Source: Actinomycetota bacterium
GTDB lineage: Bacteria; Actinomycetota; Acidimicrobiia; Acidimicrobiales; Ilumatobacteraceae
Assembly (NCBI GenBank): GCA_027592925.1
Contig: JAQCJO010000006.1
Location: forward strand, 1 to 55,105
Reading direction: 5' to 3'
DNA: 55,105 nucleotides
Shown here: positions 25,317-34,037 of the stretch, one piece after another
Layout of the letters: every line of letters starts with the position of its first letter
Position numbering within the stretch: position 1 is the first letter of the stretch
Translations under genes and position numbers: made by a program
The notes under the pieces: generated by a model
What the model was told of the DNA's origin: nothing
The model's input: only the letters and a program-made list of their open reading frames with translations
The model's database searches: none

Positions 25317-26249
25317 TTATGCAAATGCATCAAAAAGTTCGTTGATTGCTTTTGCCTGACCGCCAGAGGTAGACGACATCACTGCAATTGGCAAAACACC
25401 TGCGTTGGCCCATACTGCAAATTGTTCGCGAACTTGTGGTGCAGTTCCCGAGATAGTGCAGTCGCGTAGCCATGAGTCGCTCATTGTCGCTTGCAAAGTT
25501 TGCACCATTGATTCTTTGGGAGTCGTCGCGAGCACATGCTCGATCGCGTCCATCTCGTCGACGTAACCAGCGTTACGCCAATAGTTGCGATAGTTGGGGA
25601 GCGAGACATAGCCCGTCAGCGTTTTTCGGTGCAAGGCCAATGCTGTGTCAATGTCGTCGCTGATGATGGTTGGAACCATGTTGGACATAAAGAATGTTGA
25701 TTGTTTGTCGGCGGGGAGTAACGCAACCTGACGACCAATGTCGCGCAACGATGCATTTGCCCAAATAGCGCCTTGCGATATTTGGTGTGAGAGTGCGAGC
25801 ATTTTGTCTCGCAGGGTCGCTAGATAAATCGGTGGGAGTTCTCCAGAAAATTTTTCATTTGCACGCATCGCTGCAACGTAATTGGCAATGTCGCTGAGTG
25901 GCTTGCCAGTCTCGACTCCGAGACGTTGCACCACCGGTCCGTGGCTGACTCCAATCCCGAGACCAAATCGTCCACCAGAAATTTCGTGAATGTGTGCAGC
26001 GGTATTTGCTGTCTCGACTGGATGGCTGTAATACATCGGTTGTATCGATGTCCAGTAATGAATAGTGCTTGTGGCATGAGCGAGTGAAGCGCACAGCGCC
26101 ATGGTGCCGCCGAGGCTTGGACAGGCAAGACCTGCAAAGCCAAGTTGCTCAGCATTTTGTGCCAACTCCAAAATTGCATTGCGCTTGGTGGGCGATGCAA
26201 CGATCGAAATTGCTGGCTTGGAATACGGGTTTGTAGGGAATTGCGTCAT
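25317..26249 (-). CDS. LLM-class (luciferase-like, F420/FMN) oxidoreductase
   Basis: 310-residue TIM-barrel flavin/F420 enzyme. Recognisable blocks: AILELAQNAEQLGFAGLACP, HATSTIHYWTSIQPMYYSHP, EISGGRFGLGIGVSHGP and PIYLATLRDKM. Substrate unknown. F420 use is suggested by the actinobacterial setting and npdG at 16913. It lies convergent to arsC and divergent to pimA, 71 bases away. Whether it came in with the arsenic genes is not clear; no ars link is known to me. Confidence 0.88.
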   Translation of the reverse strand: MTQFPTNPYSKPAISIVASPTKRNAILELAQNAEQLGFAGLACPSLGGTMALCASLAHATSTIHYWTSIQPMYYSHPVETANTAAHIHEISGGRFGLGIGVSHGPVVQRLGVETGKPLSDIANYVAAMRANEKFSGELPPIYLATLRDKMLALSHQISQGAIWANASLRDIGRQVALLPADKQSTFFMSNMVPTIISDDIDTALALHRKTLTGYVSLPNYRNYWRNAGYVDEMDAIEHVLATTPKESMVQTLQATMSDSWLRDCTISGTAPQVREQFAVWANAGVLPIAVMSSTSGGQAKAINELFDAFA

Positions 26250-26301
26250 GGTCTTACTGCTTTCGTGCTGACTTTGTATTTTCCGTTTGAAAAGCTTCTA
26301 G

Positions 26302-26319
26302 ACGGTCTACCGTATACGG
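26302..26319. promoter_or_regulatory. Nested inverted repeats over the pimA -10
   Basis: ACGGT-ct-ACCGT (26302-26313) overlaps the perfect 10-bp palindrome CCGTATACGG (26310-26319). Together they cover the TACCGT -10 box and end one base before the GTG start. They could be an operator for pimA or only sequence symmetry of the promoter. Confidence 0.4.
26308..26313 (+). promoter_or_regulatory. -10 box of pimA
   Basis: TACCGT with exactly 7 nt to GTG 26321, predicting a leaderless transcript. A TTGAAA at 26287-26292 is a possible -35, though the 15-nt spacer is short. Confidence 0.6.
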
Positions 26320-26320
26320 C

Positions 26321-27493
26321 GTGAACATGTTGCGGGTTGCAATGGTGAGTCCCTACAGCGTGTCAGTTCCGGGTGGAGTGCAAGCCCAAGTCATGGGTTT
26401 GGCGCGCGAGCTTCGCCGCATCGGCCACGAAGTACGAGTGCTTGCGCCATGTGATGGTCCGCCTCCTGAGCCATTTGTGACACCGTTGGGTCAGAGCCTG
26501 CCAACTTCTGCCAACGGATCCGTTGCACCGCTTGCGCCAGATCCATCAGCAGCATTGCGCACGATTCGCGCCCTTAATGATGAGGCGTTCGATGTCATTC
26601 ATCTCCACGAACCCATCGTGCCTGGTCCTACGGTCACGAGTTTGTTGTTGCGGCTCGCGCCGACGGTTGGAACATTTCATGCCGCTGGCGATTCATCGTC
26701 GTATCGGGTACTCAACAAAACTGCGCGTTGGGCGGCCAACCACTTGAGTGCGCGCGTTGCGGTGTCTGAAGCCGCGAAGGAACTTGCATCGAGATATCTC
26801 GATGGCGACTATCAGGTGCTGTTCAATGGCATTGAAACTTCTCGCTATCTAAAAATTGGTGCGCAACGCGAGACTCAACCAACTATTTTTTTCTGTGGGC
26901 GTTTTGAGCCACGCAAAGGACTTGAGGTGTTACTTGGTGCGATGAAGCACTTGCCGCACAACTTTGCACTGTGGATAGCAGCAGATGGTCCTGGCATAGA
27001 CGAGATGCACAAGCTGTATGAAAACGATCATCGCATTTCATGGCTTGGCCGAATTACCGAAACAGACAAGCTCGATCGACTCTCGCGCTGCACTGTCTTT
27101 TGCGCGCCTTCATTGCGCGGTGAATCATTTGGCATTGTTTTGCTTGAGGCAATGGCTGCGGCGGCCCCACTTGTGACAACCGATATTGATGGGTACCGAA
27201 ATGTTGCAACGCACGAAGTGAATGCATTGCTCGTTGCTCCTGGCGACGAGGAGCAATTAGCAAATTCGATTACTCGGATCGTTCACGACACAAATTTGTC
27301 GCAGCGTTTGGTGGCTGGTGGTCTTAAGCGTGCAGAGGATTTTTCGATGCAACGACTTGCTACCGAATATGTAGCAATCTACGAGAGGCTCTTGGCGGCT
27401 GAAAAAAATAATGAGATTGCAGTGCCGCCAAATAGACTTTTGGCAATGTTTGAGCATCGCGTGCTCCGCCGACCACAAGTCGGCCAAAATTGA
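26321..27493 (+). CDS. pimA: Phosphatidylinositol mannosyltransferase PimA-like (GT4)
   Basis: Adds the first mannose from GDP-Man to phosphatidylinositol on the cytoplasmic face of the membrane. 390 residues, GT-B fold. N-terminal VSPYSVSVPGGVQAQVMGLA and HLHEPIVPGPT blocks, then the donor-side GRFEPRKGLEVLL and the E-x7-E motif in GESFGIVLLEAMA, all as in PimA. GTG 26321 is favoured by the TACCGT box; the ATG at 26327 is two codons in. In mycobacteria this gene directly follows patA; here 2.8 kb of arsenic/LLM genes intervene. Confidence 0.92.
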   Translation: MNMLRVAMVSPYSVSVPGGVQAQVMGLARELRRIGHEVRVLAPCDGPPPEPFVTPLGQSLPTSANGSVAPLAPDPSAALRTIRALNDEAFDVIHLHEPIVPGPTVTSLLLRLAPTVGTFHAAGDSSSYRVLNKTARWAANHLSARVAVSEAAKELASRYLDGDYQVLFNGIETSRYLKIGAQRETQPTIFFCGRFEPRKGLEVLLGAMKHLPHNFALWIAADGPGIDEMHKLYENDHRISWLGRITETDKLDRLSRCTVFCAPSLRGESFGIVLLEAMAAAAPLVTTDIDGYRNVATHEVNALLVAPGDEEQLANSITRIVHDTNLSQRLVAGGLKRAEDFSMQRLATEYVAIYERLLAAEKNNEIAVPPNRLLAMFEHRVLRRPQVGQN

Positions 27494-27530
27494 TACGAAC
27501 ATGTCAAGACGCGATATCACGAGACTGAAC

Positions 27531-27536
27531 TAGACT
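27531..27536 (+). promoter_or_regulatory. -10 box of lemA
   Basis: TAGACT with exactly 7 nt to ATG 27544, so transcription should start at or beside the A of the start codon. Confidence 0.6.
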
Positions 27537-27543
27537 GAGCAAC

Positions 27544-28095
27544 ATGAACATTCTTGTTGTATTGATCGTTGTTGCAGCCTTGTTGCTGGCGTTGGTGCTG
27601 CTGTATAACTCGCTCGTTGGTCGCCGCAACGAAGTTGACAACGCATGGTCTCAAATTGATGTGCAACTCAAGCGCCGACTTGACCTCATTCCAAACTTGG
27701 TCGAAACCGTCAAGGGATATGCCGCCCATGAAAAGGCAACACTTGACGCAGTAATCCAAGCGCGGAATTCGGCGATCGGAGCCACGTCTTCGCCAAATGC
27801 CCAAGCAGCAGCTGACTCCGCAGTCACCGGGGCACTGCGACAGTTGTTTGCACTTTCAGAGGCGTACCCAGACCTCAAGGCCAATCAAGGTTTTGTTTCG
27901 TTGCAAGAAGAACTGTCCAACACCGAGAGTCGCATTGCGTATGCGCGACAATTTTATGGCGATGCTGTGCTGTCGTACAACACGGCAATACAAAAGTTTC
28001 CTGGATCGCTCGTTGCTGGTTCGTTCAAGTTCACTCAGCGTGAATATTTTGAGGCCGAAGATGCTGCGCGCACCACACCCGAAGTTAAGTTTTAG
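27544..28095 (+). CDS. lemA: LemA family protein
   Basis: 183 residues: one N-terminal membrane helix (about 1-21), then the LemA helical domain with YNSLVGRRNEVDNAWSQIDV and RRLDLIPNLVETVKGYA. LemA proteins are membrane-anchored with the bulk outside; their exact function is unsettled. Pairing with an HtpX-type protease, as here, is common and suggests a shared envelope quality-control role. Confidence 0.95.
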   Translation: MNILVVLIVVAALLLALVLLYNSLVGRRNEVDNAWSQIDVQLKRRLDLIPNLVETVKGYAAHEKATLDAVIQARNSAIGATSSPNAQAAADSAVTGALRQLFALSEAYPDLKANQGFVSLQEELSNTESRIAYARQFYGDAVLSYNTAIQKFPGSLVAGSFKFTQREYFEAEDAARTTPEVKF

Positions 28096-28118
28096 TTAGA
28101 TCGGAAGTCAAAAGTTTC

Positions 28119-29024
28119 ATGAATGACCTCATTGCGTCAAATAAGCGACGCACATTTTTCTTACTCACCGGATTTGTCGTCATCGCCGTGTTGGTTGGCA
28201 TGGCTGTTGGTGTGCTCATCGGCAACGGTGCCACAGGGACGGTTATCGCGTTGGTGTTCTCGGCCGCGTTTGCTTTTGGCTCTTATTGGAAATCAGATTC
28301 TGTGGCATTATCTGTGAGTCGCGCAGTGCCAGCCGATCCTGTTGAGTTTCGTCGCTTGCACAACTTGGTGGAAGGCTTGTGTATTGCAAGCGGATTACCA
28401 AAACCGCGCGTATTTGTGATTCGTGATGATGCGCCTAATGCATTTGCGACTGGTCGAAATCCCAAGCATGCGGCAATCGCTGTCACGACTGGTTTGCTCG
28501 AGAAGATGAATCGTGTCGAGTTGGAGGGCGTTGTTGCGCACGAACTCTCACATATTAAGAATTACGACATTTTGGTGAGCACCTTGGCGGTCACTCTGGT
28601 TGGCACGATTGCTCTCATCACCGATATCACTATTCGCATGATGTGGTGGAACGGCGGGCGAGTGAGCCGCGGCAATGACCGCCGCGACAGCACCAATCCA
28701 CTTGCATTTGTTGGAATTGCGTTGTTGATTCTTGCACCGATCTTGGCCAAGATTATGCAGGCTGCTGTCAGTCGAAGGCGCGAAACGTTGGCCGATGTCT
28801 CGGCATGCAAAATGACTAGGTATCCGCCAGGGCTTATCTCGGCACTCGAAAAACTTCAGGCCGATAGCACCGTCACTCATTCGGCCAGCATGGCAACGGC
28901 GCATATGTGGATTGAACAGCCGATGTCTGGCGTGAATGACGCGGGTCGATTGGGTATGTGGCATAGACTTTTTAATACGCATCCCCCATTAGCAGAAAGA
29001 ATTGCGCTGCTCAGAGAGATCTAA
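28119..29024 (+). CDS. htpX: HtpX-like M48 membrane metalloprotease
   Basis: 301 residues. Membrane helices near 13-33 and 37-55 and two more around 155-170 and 195-215. Zinc site HELSH at residues 141-145 plus the downstream Glu in RRETLADVSACKMTRYP. The family degrades misfolded membrane proteins. 23 bases after lemA. The next gene begins two bases after its stop, so lemA-htpX-lipoprotein form one operon from the TAGACT promoter. Confidence 0.94.
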   Translation: MNDLIASNKRRTFFLLTGFVVIAVLVGMAVGVLIGNGATGTVIALVFSAAFAFGSYWKSDSVALSVSRAVPADPVEFRRLHNLVEGLCIASGLPKPRVFVIRDDAPNAFATGRNPKHAAIAVTTGLLEKMNRVELEGVVAHELSHIKNYDILVSTLAVTLVGTIALITDITIRMMWWNGGRVSRGNDRRDSTNPLAFVGIALLILAPILAKIMQAAVSRRRETLADVSACKMTRYPPGLISALEKLQADSTVTHSASMATAHMWIEQPMSGVNDAGRLGMWHRLFNTHPPLAERIALLREI

Positions 29025-29026
29025 CC

Positions 29027-30097
29027 ATGAAAAATCGCACACTGATATTCGGGTCAATCGTTGCAACATCAATGTTGGCGCTGGCTGCCTGCGGAGGCTC
29101 GTCGGGCTCATCAAGTTCGGTTGATACTGCCGTAGTCGACACCACTGTTGTTACAGAGACCACTATTCCAGAGACCACTATTCCAGAGATCGTCAACCCG
29201 TTAACGGGTTTGCCAAATACTGATCCATCTACGCTGACTCGTCCTGCAATGGTTGTAAAAATTGATAACCATCCATCTGCTCTTCCGCAGTTGGGCATCA
29301 ATCAAGCAGATATTATTTTCGAATATAACGTCGAAAAGTTGACACGACTTGCAGCAGTTTTCCAAAGCGAAGGCTCAGACCCCGTTGGCCCAATTCGCAG
29401 CGGTCGCTTTCAAGACATCAACATGGTGAGTTCGCTCATCAAGCCGTTGTTTGTGTGGAGCGGTGGCAACGAACAGGTAACGGCAGCGATCAAAAAATCT
29501 GATCTCGTTGACTTGAGCTACTCAGTGGCAAACAAGGATGGTGGTTTCGCTCGCGATCGCGATCGCTCAGCACCACACAACTTGATTGCAGAGACTACAA
29601 AGTTGTGGACATTGAGCCCAGAGGGTTCGGCGCCACCACCTGCACAGTTTTCGTATCGCACTGCAAGCGATGCAGCACCAGCAACTGCCAAGCCAACAGC
29701 AGGAGTAAAAGTGTCGATGGATGGTGTGAAAGTGCAATGGGACTGGGATGCAACCACCGGAGAATTTTTGCGGTTGCAGGACAATACGCCCGTTGTGGAT
29801 ACTGATGACGTTCGACTCGCCGTACCCAATGTGATCGTGCTCGAAGTTGAGTACACCAACAGATACAGCCCGACGTCCAAGACCCTTGGTGGCGGCAAAG
29901 TATATGTTTTTACTAACGGCACGTTGATCGAAGGCACATGGGAGCGAACCGATCGCTTGAAACCGTTCTTGCTCAAAGATTCGGGTGGGGCAGTGATCAA
30001 ACTCACTCCTGGCCAGACCTTCGTTGAGGTTGCGCGAGCAGCAAAAACAGCCGTGGTGCCTGTGGGCACAAACCCAGACGACGTCAAGTTTCTCTAA
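29027..30097 (+). CDS. DUF3048 (YerB-like) lipoprotein
   Basis: 356 residues. Lipoprotein signal with lipobox LAAC (C22), then a Ser/Gly and Thr/Val linker including a 15-bp tandem duplication (29156-29170 and 29171-29185, ETTIP twice). The DUF3048 domain follows: RPAMVVKIDNHPSALPQLG, ADIIFEYNVEKLTRLAAVF and GPIRSGRFQDI. YerB-family function is unknown. The protein should be processed by the LspA encoded at 4095. It is the last gene of the lemA-htpX operon. Confidence 0.92.
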   Translation: MKNRTLIFGSIVATSMLALAACGGSSGSSSSVDTAVVDTTVVTETTIPETTIPEIVNPLTGLPNTDPSTLTRPAMVVKIDNHPSALPQLGINQADIIFEYNVEKLTRLAAVFQSEGSDPVGPIRSGRFQDINMVSSLIKPLFVWSGGNEQVTAAIKKSDLVDLSYSVANKDGGFARDRDRSAPHNLIAETTKLWTLSPEGSAPPPAQFSYRTASDAAPATAKPTAGVKVSMDGVKVQWDWDATTGEFLRLQDNTPVVDTDDVRLAVPNVIVLEVEYTNRYSPTSKTLGGGKVYVFTNGTLIEGTWERTDRLKPFLLKDSGGAVIKLTPGQTFVEVARAAKTAVVPVGTNPDDVKFL

Positions 30098-30114
30098 GAA
30101 AACTGTCACAAATA

Positions 30115-30133
30115 ACCGACCGTTTTTGTCGGT
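30115..30133. other. Short inverted repeat before pdxS
   Basis: ACCGAC (30115-30120), 7-base loop CGTTTTT, GTCGGT (30128-30133). No T-run follows, so it is a poor intrinsic terminator. It lies in the -35 area of the pdxS promoter and could be an operator. Confidence 0.3.
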
Positions 30134-30144
30134 AACGGCTTCGG

Positions 30145-30150
30145 TACGAT
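30145..30150 (+). promoter_or_regulatory. -10 box of pdxS
   Basis: TACGAT with exactly 7 nt to ATG 30158; a leaderless start. Confidence 0.6.
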
Positions 30151-30157
30151 AGATCAC

Positions 30158-31051
30158 ATGACAAAGAATGCTGCACGCACAACTGGATCAATGCAGGTCA
30201 AGCGCGGTTTGGCCGAGATGCTCAAGGGTGGCGTCATTATGGACGTCGTCAACTCTGAACAAGCAAAGATTGCTGAAGATGCTGGTGCGGTAGCGGTGAT
30301 GGCACTCGAGCGAGTGCCCGCCGACATTCGTCGTGACGGCGGTGTTGCTCGCATGAGCGATCCAGAAATGATTATGGCAATTCAGGCATGTTGCACTATT
30401 CCAGTGATGGCCAAAGCACGCATCGGACATTTTGTTGAAGCCCAAATTTTGCAGTCGCTCGGTGTTGACTTCATAGACGAATCCGAAGTACTCACACCTG
30501 CCGACGAAACCCATCACATCGACAAGCTGGCATTTGATACGCCGTTTGTTTGTGGTGCAACCAACTTGGGCGAAGCACTCCGTCGCATCAGCGAGGGCGC
30601 TGCACTCATTCGTTCAAAGGGTGAGGCTGGCACAGGCAATGTTGTCGAAGCAGTCCGCCACTTGCGCAACATATTCGGTGATATCCGCAAGATCACTCAA
30701 GCCGACTCGGCTGAATTGTTTGATTGGGCCAAAAAACTCGGCGCGCCATTGCCTCTAGTTCAAGAAATCGCTGAGACTGGCTTGTTACAAGTTCCGTTGT
30801 TTTGTGCAGGCGGCATCGCCACACCTGCCGATGCTGCGTTGGCAATGCAACTCGGTGCTCAGTCAGTGTTTGTTGGTTCCGGAATCTTTAAGAGCGACGA
30901 TCCTTCACCCCGTGCGAAAGCGATTGTCGAAGCAACGACGCACTTTATGGACGCCGACATTTTGGCAAAAGTGAGTCGCAATCTTGGTGCTCCGATGACA
31001 GGCATCGGCATGGACCAGATCAACGAGCGTTACGCCGAGCGTGGCTGGTAG
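30158..31051 (+). CDS. pdxS: Pyridoxal 5'-phosphate synthase lyase subunit
   Basis: Builds PLP from ribose-5-phosphate, glyceraldehyde-3-phosphate and ammonia in a 12-mer with PdxT. 297 residues, TIM barrel, highly conserved: [53 protein letters not shown] (catalytic Lys), and [21 protein letters not shown]. Complete length. pdxT follows with a 42-bp gap. Confidence 0.97.
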   Translation: MTKNAARTTGSMQVKRGLAEMLKGGVIMDVVNSEQAKIAEDAGAVAVMALERVPADIRRDGGVARMSDPEMIMAIQACCTIPVMAKARIGHFVEAQILQSLGVDFIDESEVLTPADETHHIDKLAFDTPFVCGATNLGEALRRISEGAALIRSKGEAGTGNVVEAVRHLRNIFGDIRKITQADSAELFDWAKKLGAPLPLVQEIAETGLLQVPLFCAGGIATPADAALAMQLGAQSVFVGSGIFKSDDPSPRAKAIVEATTHFMDADILAKVSRNLGAPMTGIGMDQINERYAERGW

Positions 31052-31093
31052 TCAACTCGGTAGTTGTGAGTGTGATGTCATGACGGTGGCGAT

Positions 31094-31666
31094 CTGAAAA
31101 TCAAGGTCGGTGTTTTAGCGCTACAAGGTGCGTTTGCAGTGCACGAAGAAATGTTGCAGAGTCTCGGTGCAGACACAGTGCAAGTGAGAACGCGCCAAGA
31201 TCTCAATTTAGTGGACGCGCTTGTGATGCCAGGCGGAGAATCAACAACGATGTCGCACTTGCTCAGCACATCGCAATTGTTTGACCCGATTGCCGAACGA
31301 ATCAAGGACGCGATGCCAGTATTTGGAACCTGCGCAGGCATGATCTTGTTGGCAAAGAGCATTGCTGACGGGCGGCTAGATCAGCGGTTTTACGGGGCGA
31401 TTGATATCGATATTCAGCGCAACGCCTATGGTCGTCAGGTGGAGAGTTTTGAAACCGATCTGGATGTCGAGGGGCTGGAGTCACCTTTCCACGCAATGTT
31501 TATTCGTGCACCACAAGTAGTTCGAGTCGGTGCAGACGTTGAGGTGCTCTCAATGCACGAGGACAAGGTGGTGCTGGCACGCCAAGGTTCGGTTATGGTG
31601 GCGTCGTTTCATCCAGAATTAACGAGTGACAGTCGCATTCATTCATTGTTTTTGCAGGAGGTGTAG
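31094..31666 (+). CDS. pdxT: PLP synthase glutaminase subunit, probable CTG start
   Basis: Releases ammonia from glutamine for PdxS. The conserved N-terminus KIKVGVLALQGAFAVHEEML is encoded from 31097, but no ATG, GTG or TTG precedes it in frame after the stop TGA at 31073; CTG 31094 is the only near-cognate start. An out-of-frame ATG at 31080 runs into a TGA (31095), so a one-base error is an alternative. GTG 31139 would delete the glutamine-site strand. Later motifs are intact: GGESTTM, catalytic Cys in FGTCAGMI, and His-Glu in SFHPELT. About 190 residues. Confidence 0.85.
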   Translation: MKIKVGVLALQGAFAVHEEMLQSLGADTVQVRTRQDLNLVDALVMPGGESTTMSHLLSTSQLFDPIAERIKDAMPVFGTCAGMILLAKSIADGRLDQRFYGAIDIDIQRNAYGRQVESFETDLDVEGLESPFHAMFIRAPQVVRVGADVEVLSMHEDKVVLARQGSVMVASFHPELTSDSRIHSLFLQEV

Positions 31667-31668
31667 AG

Positions 31669-32418
31669 ATGTCAGGCCATTCCAAATGGGCAACGATCAA
31701 ACACAAAAAGGGCAAAGCCGATAAAGCCCGTGGCAAGACGTTTGCAAAACTTGCACGACAACTCGAAGTCAGTACCCGGGAAGGTGGTGGAGACCAAGCG
31801 TCGAACGCATCGTTGCGCACAATTGTGCTTAAAGCAAAAGCGGCTCAGATGACAAACGACGCAATTGATCGCGCGATCAAACGAGGAATGGGCGAGCACT
31901 CTGGTGCGGCGTTTGAATCGATTACGTATGAGGCTTATGCGCCGGGCGGTGTTGCAATGTTGATTGATGCACTCACTGACAATCGCAATCGCACCGCATC
32001 GGATGTGCGGCTCGCGTTTAGTAAGTCGGGAGGCGCGATGGCAGAGCCTGGCGCCGTCGGCTGGCAGTTTTCACGCAAGGGTGTTGTGCAGATAGACAAA
32101 TCGGTTTCGGAAGATGAAGTGATGATGGTTTCGCTTGAACATGGGGCAGAAGATGTGGTGGACGACGGCAATACATGGCGCGTGACATGTGATTCACATG
32201 CGTTGTACGAACTCAAAGCTTCATTGGAAGGTGCCGGTATGACGGTTGTCAGTGCAGTGTCAACAATGGTTTCGTCGCTTCAAGTTCCAGTTACCGATAT
32301 CGCCGATGCTAAAGCAATCTTGCGGATCATGGATGATCTGGAAGACAACGATGACGTGCAAGATGTGTACGCTAATTTCGATATGAGCGATGCAATTCTT
32401 GAGGAGGCAGCATCATGA
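31669..32418 (+). CDS. yebC: YebC/PmpR-family protein
   Basis: 249 residues opening SGHSKWATIKHKKGKADKAR, the family signature, followed by EVSTREGGGD. YebC proteins act as DNA-binding regulators and, for some members, help ribosomes through proline stretches. An SD-like AGGAGGTG lies inside the pdxT end just before the ATG. The gene order yebC-ruvC is widespread. Overlaps bcp by ATGA. Confidence 0.96.
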   Translation: MSGHSKWATIKHKKGKADKARGKTFAKLARQLEVSTREGGGDQASNASLRTIVLKAKAAQMTNDAIDRAIKRGMGEHSGAAFESITYEAYAPGGVAMLIDALTDNRNRTASDVRLAFSKSGGAMAEPGAVGWQFSRKGVVQIDKSVSEDEVMMVSLEHGAEDVVDDGNTWRVTCDSHALYELKASLEGAGMTVVSAVSTMVSSLQVPVTDIADAKAILRIMDDLEDNDDVQDVYANFDMSDAILEEAAS

Positions 32419-32867
32419 GCGTGGCAGTTGGAGAAAAGGCACCGGGGTTCACGTTGCTCGGCAGCGGTGGCAAGTCATATTCATTGTCTGACTATGCAGG
32501 CAAACCTGTTGTCCTGGTTTTTTATCCTGGCGACAACACCGCAGTGTGCACAAAGCAATTGTGTTCGTACAACAACGAACTAGCGCAATTTAATGACATC
32601 GGTGCACAAGTGCTCGGTATTTCGGCACAGGACGTTGCAAGCCACGATGCATTTTCTGCCAAGCACGGTTTCGGGTTTCCGTTATTGGCCGATACCAAAA
32701 AAGATGTGGCAGGGGCCTATGGAGTGGTTGGACTATTGGGCATGGTGAGGCGCAGCATTTTTGTGCTGGATGCCCAGGGCGTTATCCGCTACGTACACAG
32801 ATCTGCAGTCGGACTTACCTTTCGCCCAGTTGACGAATTGGTAACTGCACTGCGTTCGGCCCTCTAA
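32415..32867 (+). CDS. bcp: Peroxiredoxin, Bcp/PrxQ type
   Basis: Thiol peroxidase, 150 residues. Peroxidatic C45 in YPGDNTAVCTKQLC (PxxxTxxC), with a candidate resolving C50 five residues later, the PrxQ arrangement. A thioredoxin- or mycothiol-linked reductant is likely. Coupled to yebC by a 4-base overlap; ruvC has its own promoter downstream. Confidence 0.94.
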   Translation: MSVAVGEKAPGFTLLGSGGKSYSLSDYAGKPVVLVFYPGDNTAVCTKQLCSYNNELAQFNDIGAQVLGISAQDVASHDAFSAKHGFGFPLLADTKKDVAGAYGVVGLLGMVRRSIFVLDAQGVIRYVHRSAVGLTFRPVDELVTALRSAL

Positions 32868-32894
32868 ATCCTTACCTAGCAGGTGTTTTGGCAC

Positions 32895-32900
32895 TAGGAT
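32895..32900 (+). promoter_or_regulatory. -10 box of ruvC
   Basis: TAGGAT with exactly 7 nt to ATG 32908; leaderless start of the ruvCAB operon. No clear LexA-type box was seen upstream. Confidence 0.6.
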
Positions 32901-32907
32901 AGAACAT

Positions 32908-33447
32908 ATGTTCGCCCAGTCTGAAGCGCTCGTCGTGCTCGGCATTGACCCTGGTTTGACCCGCTGTGGGTACGCAGTGTTGAGAAGTCAATCGCTGCAG
33001 CAAACCGACGTGGTTGCGCTTGGTGTGATGACGACTCCAGCAACTGAACAATTGCAGCACCGGTTGTGTGCGTTGCAACTGGATATCGAGAAACTGATCG
33101 ATGAAACTCAGCCCAATGCGATTGCGGTGGAGCAAGTATTTTTTCAAAACAACGTGCGTACCGCAATGAGCGTTGGTCAGGTGAGTGGGTTGGTTCTCGC
33201 GATGGCTAGCAGGTTGGGAATCGATGTTGTTCAATACACGCCAAGCCAAGTGAAAAGCGCTGTCACTGGTTCGGGAACTGCCAATAAGTTGCAGGTGCAA
33301 AAGATGGTACAAAAGCGTCTTGGTCTTTCATCATTGCCGGAGCCTGCAGACGCAGCCGATGCTGCTGCGATTGCGCTGTGTCATCTGGCAGTGGCTCCCT
33401 TGCGTGGCAGTATTCTGCGCGCCAAAAATGCGGTAGGTGCAAAATGA
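32908..33447 (+). CDS. ruvC: Holliday junction endonuclease RuvC
   Basis: Resolves four-way DNA junctions with RuvAB. 179 residues. Acidic catalytic residues: Asp in VLGIDPGLTRCGYAV, Glu in AIAVEQVFFQNN, and the C-terminal Asp pair in PADAADAAAIALCH. First gene of ruvC-ruvA-ruvB, overlapping ruvA by ATGA. Confidence 0.97.
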   Translation: MFAQSEALVVLGIDPGLTRCGYAVLRSQSLQQTDVVALGVMTTPATEQLQHRLCALQLDIEKLIDETQPNAIAVEQVFFQNNVRTAMSVGQVSGLVLAMASRLGIDVVQYTPSQVKSAVTGSGTANKLQVQKMVQKRLGLSSLPEPADAADAAAIALCHLAVAPLRGSILRAKNAVGAK

Positions 33448-34037
33448 TTGGGTCGTTGCGTGGAGTAGTGATTGAGCGCAATCAGGATTCGACCGTGTTG
33501 CTCGAGGTTGGTGGTGTTGGCTATCTCATCCATGTCACACCCCGCACACTTGGTGAGCTCGAGCCGACATCGCAGGCTTTTGTCTACGTGCATCAACACA
33601 TTCGCGAAGATGCACAGACGCTGTACGGTTTTTTGGACAGAGACGAGCGACGCACCTTCGAGATTCTGATCGCAACACACGGAGTCGGCCCAAATATGGC
33701 GATGTCAATACTCGCCACACACACGCCGCGTGCATTGATCGACATTGTTGCCACCAACGATCACGGAGCACTGACTCTGGTGTCCGGGGTTGGTCGCAAA
33801 ACTGCTGAACGACTGCTGATCGAGTTGAAAGGTCGAATGAATCTGCCCGTTATGGACACGCCCCAAGGTGAACAAGCACACGGTCATCGTGCAGTGACCG
33901 ATGTGCGTGAAGCATTGACAGGGCTTGGGTATTCAAACGAAGAGATTCGTGATGTACTGAGAGAGTTGTCAGCCACAGACACCGCAGAAAACTTGTTGCG
34001 CCAGGCGCTTAATGCATTGGGAGTGAAACGTGCGTGA
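33444..34037 (+). CDS. ruvA: Holliday junction binding protein RuvA
   Basis: Tetrameric junction clamp that loads RuvB. From ATG 33444 it begins [13 protein letters not shown], the canonical RuvA start, giving 197 residues. Domain I OB fold, helix-hairpin-helix repeats ([11 protein letters not shown] and [15 protein letters not shown]) and the C-terminal RuvB-binding domain ([13 protein letters not shown]). The open frame upstream of 33444 overlaps ruvC and is rejected. Confidence 0.97.
   Translation: MIGSLRGVVIERNQDSTVLLEVGGVGYLIHVTPRTLGELEPTSQAFVYVHQHIREDAQTLYGFLDRDERRTFEILIATHGVGPNMAMSILATHTPRALIDIVATNDHGALTLVSGVGRKTAERLLIELKGRMNLPVMDTPQGEQAHGHRAVTDVREALTGLGYSNEEIRDVLRELSATDTAENLLRQALNALGVKRA

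Noticed and set aside
30098-30157. Intrinsic terminator after the DUF3048 gene
   Set aside because: The 6-bp stem has no trailing T-run; the T-stretch lies in the loop.
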